Part shown: piece after piece, positions 4,352 to 8,027 of the stretch
How the letters are laid out: each line of letters opens with the position of its first letter
How positions within the stretch are numbered: the first letter of the stretch is position 1
DNA from: an uncultured Clostridia bacterium
GTDB taxonomy: Bacteria; Bacillota; Clostridia; Christensenellales; Borkfalkiaceae
Direction: 5' to 3'
Assembly: GCA_947174975.1 (NCBI GenBank)
Contig: CAMWLA010000053.1
Location: forward strand, 1-8,027
DNA: 8,027 nucleotides
Notes under the pieces: model-generated
Seen by the model: the letters and a program-made list of their open reading frames with translations, nothing else
Database searches by the model: none
Told to the model about the DNA's origin: nothing
Position numbers and translations under genes: made by a program

Positions 4352-5827
4352 ATGTCATTTAAAGAAAAATTAAAAAAGTTTTTTACGCCTATCGATTTGC
4401 GGCAAGGCAAGGAGTGGAAGGTTCTTTTAAAATTTTCACTGCCCGTAATCGTTTCCTATTTGTTGCAGCAAATATATACGATAAGCGACGCCGCTATCTG
4501 CGGGCAAACGCTTTCCGCCGACGAGGTCGCGGGCGTAAACGACGTATCTTCGATATTATTCATATTTTTGCAGTTCGCTTTCGGCTGTACGGCGGGATTC
4601 ACCGTTATAATTTCCGATAGGGTGGGCAATGCGGACGCGGACGGAATTCGCCGTTCCTTTGCCACGCAGATTATACTGTGCGCGGTAATCACCGTAGTTT
4701 TAACGGCTGTTTCTATGCTGTCGTTGAAGCCCATGCTTAAATGGATAAACGTAACCCCCGCGAACGAGGGCGTATACAACGCCGCATACGCGTACTGCAT
4801 GGTCATATTTGTCGGCATTTTCGCGCAGATGTTTTATAACTTTATCTGCTCGGTTCTGCGTAGTATAGGCGATTCGGTGACCCCGCTCGTCTTTCTGTTT
4901 ATATCCACACTGATAAATATCGGTTTGGACCTTCTGTTTATAGCGGTATTCAAATGGGGAGTTATCGGCGCGGCTGCCGCAACGGTAATCGCTCAAGCTT
5001 TAAGCACGGTGGCTTGCTTTATTTATACCTTTGTAAAATTCAAAAGTTTAAGGTTAAAGCGCGGTGATTTTAAGGCGGGTTTGGGTGAATATTTTGCCCA
5101 TTTAAAACAAGGCTTGCCCCTCGGCTTGCAGTTTTCCGTGCTTGCAATAGGATTAATCGTATTGCAGAGCGGCGTTGTCAGCTTCGATTTAAAGCCCGAC
5201 GGTACCATGGTCGCGGGCAACCCCGCGCAGAACGGCTACGGCGCGGCGTGCAAATTAGGCGGGTTTTTGATGGCGCCTATGAACGCCTTCGGCACGGCTT
5301 TGGTCAGCTTTAACGCGCAGAATTACGGCGCGCGGGAGTTTGACAGAATTAAGCGCGGAACGCTGCAAAGCATGGTTATAATAACCGTATTCTACATAAT
5401 ACTTGCGGGGCTGGGACTGCTTTTAACTATAAACGGCGCATATCTCAAACTGTTTTTAAGCGCAGATAAAATCAACGAACAGTCGATAAAGTTCGGCAAC
5501 TACTATCTGTACGTCGCATGTTCTTTGTACTTTTTCTTGGGAATACTGTTCGTCTGGCGCTCGGCGGCGCAAGGTATAGAAAAACCATTTTTCACGCTGC
5601 TTGCGGGAACGTTCGAACTCGTTGCAAGAATTCTCGTCTGCCTCTATCTGCCCGCGGCAATAAACGGCGGGCCGATAAATTCGGAAGCTTCGCTACTCTC
5701 GTACGTTGCGCTTTGCTCTGCCGACCCGTTTGCATGGCTGGGTTCAGTTCTTGCGCTCACGTATCCTTTTATAGCTTATATCTGCCTCAAAAGATACAAG
5801 CTTCCGCCCGAAGAAAATCAATATTAA
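4352..5827 (+). CDS. MATE family multidrug/toxin exporter
   Basis: This is a polytopic inner-membrane protein of 491 residues with about 12 hydrophobic segments, somewhat longer than the usual 440 to 460. It belongs to the MATE family, which exports cationic or organic compounds in exchange for Na+ or H+. Family marks are the first membrane helix with Leu-Pro (30-31), Gln-Gln-Ile-Tyr (39-42) and Asp46 near Ile-Cys-Gly-Gln, and a second-half Asn-Ala-Gln-Asn-Tyr-Gly-Ala segment followed by Asp-Arg-Ile. The extra length lies mainly in a polar loop of about 25 residues after the seventh helix and another near the C-terminus. The substrate cannot be told. GAGGG (4332-4336) lies 15 nt before the ATG, farther than usual, so translation may be weak. 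No clear promoter is visible, and a strong terminator follows directly. Confidence 0.9.
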   Translation: MSFKEKLKKFFTPIDLRQGKEWKVLLKFSLPVIVSYLLQQIYTISDAAICGQTLSADEVAGVNDVSSILFIFLQFAFGCTAGFTVIISDRVGNADADGIRRSFATQIILCAVITVVLTAVSMLSLKPMLKWINVTPANEGVYNAAYAYCMVIFVGIFAQMFYNFICSVLRSIGDSVTPLVFLFISTLINIGLDLLFIAVFKWGVIGAAAATVIAQALSTVACFIYTFVKFKSLRLKRGDFKAGLGEYFAHLKQGLPLGLQFSVLAIGLIVLQSGVVSFDLKPDGTMVAGNPAQNGYGAACKLGGFLMAPMNAFGTALVSFNAQNYGAREFDRIKRGTLQSMVIITVFYIILAGLGLLLTINGAYLKLFLSADKINEQSIKFGNYYLYVACSLYFFLGILFVWRSAAQGIEKPFFTLLAGTFELVARILVCLYLPAAINGGPINSEASLLSYVALCSADPFAWLGSVLALTYPFIAYICLKRYKLPPEENQY

Positions 5828-5858
5828 AAAAGCAAGGGCGACCTTGCTTTTTATTTTT
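5827..5858 (+). terminator. intrinsic terminator of the MATE gene
   Basis: AAAAAGCAAGG and CCTTGCTTTTT form a perfect 11-bp stem capped by a GCGA tetraloop of the GNRA class (5827-5852). The T-rich stretch TTTTTATTTTT follows the GC-rich part. The stem begins at the last base of the stop codon. The A and T ends would also allow weak termination from the other strand. Confidence 0.9.
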
Positions 5859-5872
5859 AACTTTGCTATAAT
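5844..5872 (+). promoter_or_regulatory. extended -10 promoter of the esterase gene, overlapping the terminator
   Basis: The -10 box TATAAT (5867-5872) is preceded by TGC, making an extended TGnTATAAT. Exactly 17 bp upstream lies TTGCTT (5844-5849), a four-of-six -35 match that is also part of the 3' arm of the MATE terminator. Transcription would begin near 5879 and give a leader of about 62 nt containing a small GCTTA/TAAGC hairpin (5897-5911). Confidence 0.65.
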
Positions 5873-5940
5873 GGTGGAACGATAAACAGTAATTTAGCTT
5901 ACTTTATAAGCAAGCCGAGTTAAAAAAGGTAGGTAAAAAT

Positions 5941-7266
5941 ATGAAAGAAGCAAATATTTTTCGCTATATAACAGCAGTTTTACTCGCACTTATTCTCTTA
6001 ATTTTCATTATATTATTTAGTGCTTGCACTCCCGACAACAACGATGATGAACCCAGCAAAACAGATGAAAATACTGTTGTGCTTACATTCAATGCTACGG
6101 TAGCAAACGGAATTCCACAGGGGACGAACGTTTCTATTGGTTCGAGTTTGAATACTTGGAATCCTAAAAACGCCGAATGGTTCGCAAAGCAGATAGACGA
6201 AACGCATTTTAGTCTTACAGTAACGTTAGACAAGAAGTTTATTGGGCAAGAGATAGAGTATAAATGGACGCTTCAATACCCGAATAGCACAGGAAATGGC
6301 TGGGAATATACCGAGAATGCCTCAGGTTCGGGACTATACGGAAACAGAAAGTATAAAATTAAGGAGAATGATAACGTGATAAACGATACGGTTTCTTTCC
6401 CGAACGATGCTATAAAAATCGAGAGTACTTTATCCTGCGGTAAGCTTGAAACAATCGAACTGAGTATGCCACAGTTTCCGGGGCGTAAGCGTACGATTCG
6501 CGTTTGGTTGCCCGAGGGATACGACGCAAAAGATAGTACGAAAAAATATTCGGTTTTGTATATGCATGACGGACAAAATTTGTTTGACGCAGCCACTTCA
6601 TTTTTAGGCGAGTGGGAAGTGGACGAAACGCTTACCAAGCTGATGAAAGCGGGGTATGAATCTACGATTGTGGTTGGCATTGACAACGGAGAGTTGGAAA
6701 GATTCAACGAGCTTTCTCCATCGTGGAATCTGAGCGCATTGGGTAAAGATTACATTACCGCTCCCGCAGGGGAAAAATATGCAGAATTTGTCGTAAATAC
6801 CGTTAAGCCCTATATAGACGAACATTTCAACACTAAACCGCAATGCGAGTACACAGGTATAGGCGGAAGCTCGATGGGTGGCATAATGTCTTTGTATATG
6901 GCAATGAAATACGCCGACATCTTTGACTACGGTATTATTTTCTCGCCGGCTATGCACGTTTATGAAGAGGACGTATTAACGAAATTCTTTGGCGAATACA
7001 ATTTTGATACTATGCAAAACTTGCCCAAGCTTTATCTGTTTGCAGGTGCGCAAAAAGGCGGCTCGGAATCCGGCACGCCCTATGACGAAACCTGCATCAC
7101 GAAATACGTTGATATAATTAAAAAACAGCTTACGGATAAAAATTATCCCGATGAGAATATCGGCACGTTGATTGACCAGAATGCTTGCCACATCGAAAGC
7201 GATTGGGCAAAAAATTTCCCGAGCGCTTTGGAATGGCTGAGCGAGGTTCGCAAGAATCACGATTAA
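5941..7266 (+). CDS. surface lipoprotein esterase with an N-terminal CBM20-like domain
   Basis: The 441-residue protein starts with a lipoprotein signal: a long hydrophobic stretch (10-26) ending Leu-Phe-Ser-Ala-Cys29, so the mature protein should be anchored outside the membrane. Phe at -3 of the lipobox is unusual. After an acidic linker, residues about 45-150 form a beta-rich domain with Asn-Val-Ser-Ile-Gly-Ser, Trp-Asn-Pro and Glu-Tyr-Lys-Trp elements resembling starch-binding CBM20 modules. Residues about 165-438 are an alpha/beta hydrolase of the PF00756 esterase type, with His-Asp-Gly-Gln-Asn (209-213), nucleophile Ser311 in Gly-Ser-Ser-Met-Gly and likely catalytic His417. The acid residue is unclear. 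Such proteins cleave esters on polysaccharides or siderophores; the substrate here is not known. AAGGTAGGT (5926-5934) precedes the ATG. The gene stands alone between terminators and appears more AT-rich than prfA, so horizontal gain is possible. Confidence 0.82.
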   Translation: MKEANIFRYITAVLLALILLIFIILFSACTPDNNDDEPSKTDENTVVLTFNATVANGIPQGTNVSIGSSLNTWNPKNAEWFAKQIDETHFSLTVTLDKKFIGQEIEYKWTLQYPNSTGNGWEYTENASGSGLYGNRKYKIKENDNVINDTVSFPNDAIKIESTLSCGKLETIELSMPQFPGRKRTIRVWLPEGYDAKDSTKKYSVLYMHDGQNLFDAATSFLGEWEVDETLTKLMKAGYESTIVVGIDNGELERFNELSPSWNLSALGKDYITAPAGEKYAEFVVNTVKPYIDEHFNTKPQCEYTGIGGSSMGGIMSLYMAMKYADIFDYGIIFSPAMHVYEEDVLTKFFGEYNFDTMQNLPKLYLFAGAQKGGSESGTPYDETCITKYVDIIKKQLTDKNYPDENIGTLIDQNACHIESDWAKNFPSALEWLSEVRKNHD

Positions 7267-7374
7267 TAAGAAAGATGGCTTGTTGAATAGCATTTAGCAA
7301 GTATTGATAAAATTCGTTTATGAAAGCCAATTTATGCAAAAAGCACTTTAAATATTGAAACGATAGAACTATAA

Positions 7375-7403
7375 ATTTCAATTTGTCGTCATAAATTTGA
7401 AAT
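7375..7403. other. AT-rich bulged inverted repeat
   Basis: ATTTCAATTT and AAATTTGAAAT pair over 10 bp with one bulged T around an 8-nt loop. It sits in the spacer between the convergent genes, just before the GC-rich terminator. No T run follows on the plus strand. It may be a weak accessory 3' structure or chance in AT-rich DNA. The rest of the 7267-7411 spacer shows no gene. Confidence 0.3.
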
Positions 7404-7411
7404 AAAATTAA

Positions 7412-7451
7412 AGCCCGCTGTCTTCGCAATCAAAGACAGCGGGCTATTGTT
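7412..7451. terminator. bidirectional terminator between convergent genes
   Basis: AGCCCGCTGTCTT and AAGACAGCGGGCT form a perfect 13-bp stem with an 8-nt loop (7412-7445). On the plus strand ATTGTTTT follows. On the minus strand the hairpin is followed by TTTAATTTTATTT. It can therefore end both the esterase transcript and the minus-strand 2H-phosphoesterase transcript, whose stop codon is 15 nt before it. Confidence 0.92.
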
Positions 7452-7459
7452 TTCGTGAA

Positions 7460-7990
7460 CTATTTTACTTTTATTCGTCTTACAACTTTGAAGTTGACGT
7501 TGTCTTCGGAAGTGCCTACAAGGAAGGTGTTTATTTTCAGCTCATCGGGATAGGGGATATCCTTTAATCTTTCAAACATCGTTGAAAGCTTTTCTGCGTT
7601 TTCGTCCATTATAACCGTAGAGTGGTAAATAAACTGCTTGTCAAACGCATGCGGTTTAACGGCGTAGCTTATTGCAATCTGGTCAAGCTCGTCATGCAGA
7701 GTTTTGAACTGTTCGTTTTCTTCCACTCTCAGCCAAAGTATTCCGCCGTCGTGCAGTTCAAGTTTTTCGACCTTTGCCGTGAACGGCTTTGCCGATTTTA
7801 AAAGCTCGATAATATCCTTAATGCAGTGTTTTGCAATTTCTTCCTGCATTTCAAAGGTTATTTTCAGCGAAATATGCTGGGGCAAATTTAACGCGGTTTC
7901 GCTTAAATTCAAATCGGCGTTAAACTCCTTTACCTTTTCGCGGTATTCTATAAATTTGGGATTAATATCGCACCCTATCCAAATAAACAT
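7460..7990 (-). CDS. 2H-phosphoesterase superfamily protein (2'-5' RNA ligase-like)
   Basis: This 176-residue protein carries the two His-x-Ser/Thr motifs that define the 2H (LigT-like) superfamily: His39-Ile-Ser41 after Leu-Pro-Gln, and His123-Ser-Thr125 after Phe-Ile-Tyr. Each follows or sits in a predicted strand, 84 residues apart, as expected for the two lobes of the fold. Members cleave or ligate 2'-5' or cyclic phosphodiester bonds in RNA or nucleotides; the natural substrate of bacterial members is mostly unknown. The start at 7990 is chosen because GAGGT lies 8 nt upstream (plus-strand 7998-8002). The longer frame from 8017 has no such site and begins near the expected transcription start. 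The gene is transcribed alone, converges on the esterase gene and ends in TAG before a shared terminator. Confidence 0.8.
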   Translation of the reverse strand: MFIWIGCDINPKFIEYREKVKEFNADLNLSETALNLPQHISLKITFEMQEEIAKHCIKDIIELLKSAKPFTAKVEKLELHDGGILWLRVEENEQFKTLHDELDQIAISYAVKPHAFDKQFIYHSTVIMDENAEKLSTMFERLKDIPYPDELKINTFLVGTSEDNVNFKVVRRIKVK

Positions 7991-8019
7991 TGTAATTACC
8001 TCAATATATTGATACATAG

Positions 8020-8025
8020 ATTATA
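8020..8025 (-). promoter_or_regulatory. -10 box of the 2H-phosphoesterase gene
   Basis: On the minus strand a perfect TATAAT lies about 30 bp before the chosen start codon and would start transcription near 8013, leaving a leader of about 23 nt with the GAGGT site. The -35 box would lie beyond the end of the window, so the promoter cannot be confirmed. Confidence 0.45.
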
Positions 8026-8027
8026 TT

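Noticed and set aside
5518..5871. 117-residue plus-strand frame overlapping the end of the MATE gene
   Set aside because: It is an out-of-frame shadow of the MATE coding sequence, runs through the terminator, and its product is basic with no domain pattern.
7704..8012. 102-residue plus-strand frame opposite the 2H-phosphoesterase
   Set aside because: It is rich in Ser and Phe, as expected of an antisense shadow, and the minus strand carries the two family motifs, a ribosome binding site and a -10 box.
1..8027. CRISPR array, tRNA, rRNA or insertion sequence
   Set aside because: I saw no regularly spaced direct repeats, cloverleaf, rRNA-like sequence or transposase in either strand; the only repeat-like segment is the intergenic element at 4213-4330.

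Overview
The window looks like chromosome of a Gram-positive member of the class Clostridia, probably a gut-type lineage. The reasons are the cluster of ribosomal protein L31, a DUF1385 (YqhQ-type) membrane protein, PrmC and release factor RF1 in the usual Firmicutes order, GAGG/AGGT-type ribosome binding sites, consensus sigma-A promoters, a lipoprotein signal peptide, and AT-rich intergenic DNA around coding regions of moderate GC. The genus cannot be told from the sequence alone.

Left edge (1-921): a short minus-strand reading frame of 41 codons has its own promoter and Shine-Dalgarno. Its start resembles the N-terminus of the DUF4085 family, but it is cut short by a TAG. It is divergent from a 77-residue helix-turn-helix regulator. 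A 16-bp near-palindrome lies between the two, and a related 16-bp site overlaps the leader of the regulator gene. A second, paralogous HTH gene follows in tandem.

Translation block (932-4212): a consensus promoter drives rpmE (L31). A strong hairpin without a U-tract follows, then one 608-codon gene that joins a complete DUF1385 membrane protein to a complete PrmC glutamine methyltransferase. After another long hairpin comes prfA (RF1). PrmC methylates the Gln of the GGQ motif in RF1, so enzyme and substrate are adjacent. The fusion is the most unusual feature of the window.

Right half (4213-8027): an intergenic stretch of about 120 bp, rich in inverted repeats, looks like a dispersed non-coding repeat. 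It precedes a MATE-family exporter gene that ends in a strong terminator with a GCGA loop. The next promoter has its -35 box inside the 3' arm of that terminator and an extended -10. It drives a secreted lipoprotein with a CBM20-like domain and a PF00756-type esterase domain. A bidirectional terminator separates this gene from a convergent 2H-phosphoesterase (2'-5' RNA ligase-like) gene on the minus strand. I see no CRISPR array, rRNA, tRNA, transposase or phage structural gene. No complete new multi-gene system is evident. The leads are the fusion, the HTH operator region and the intergenic repeat.
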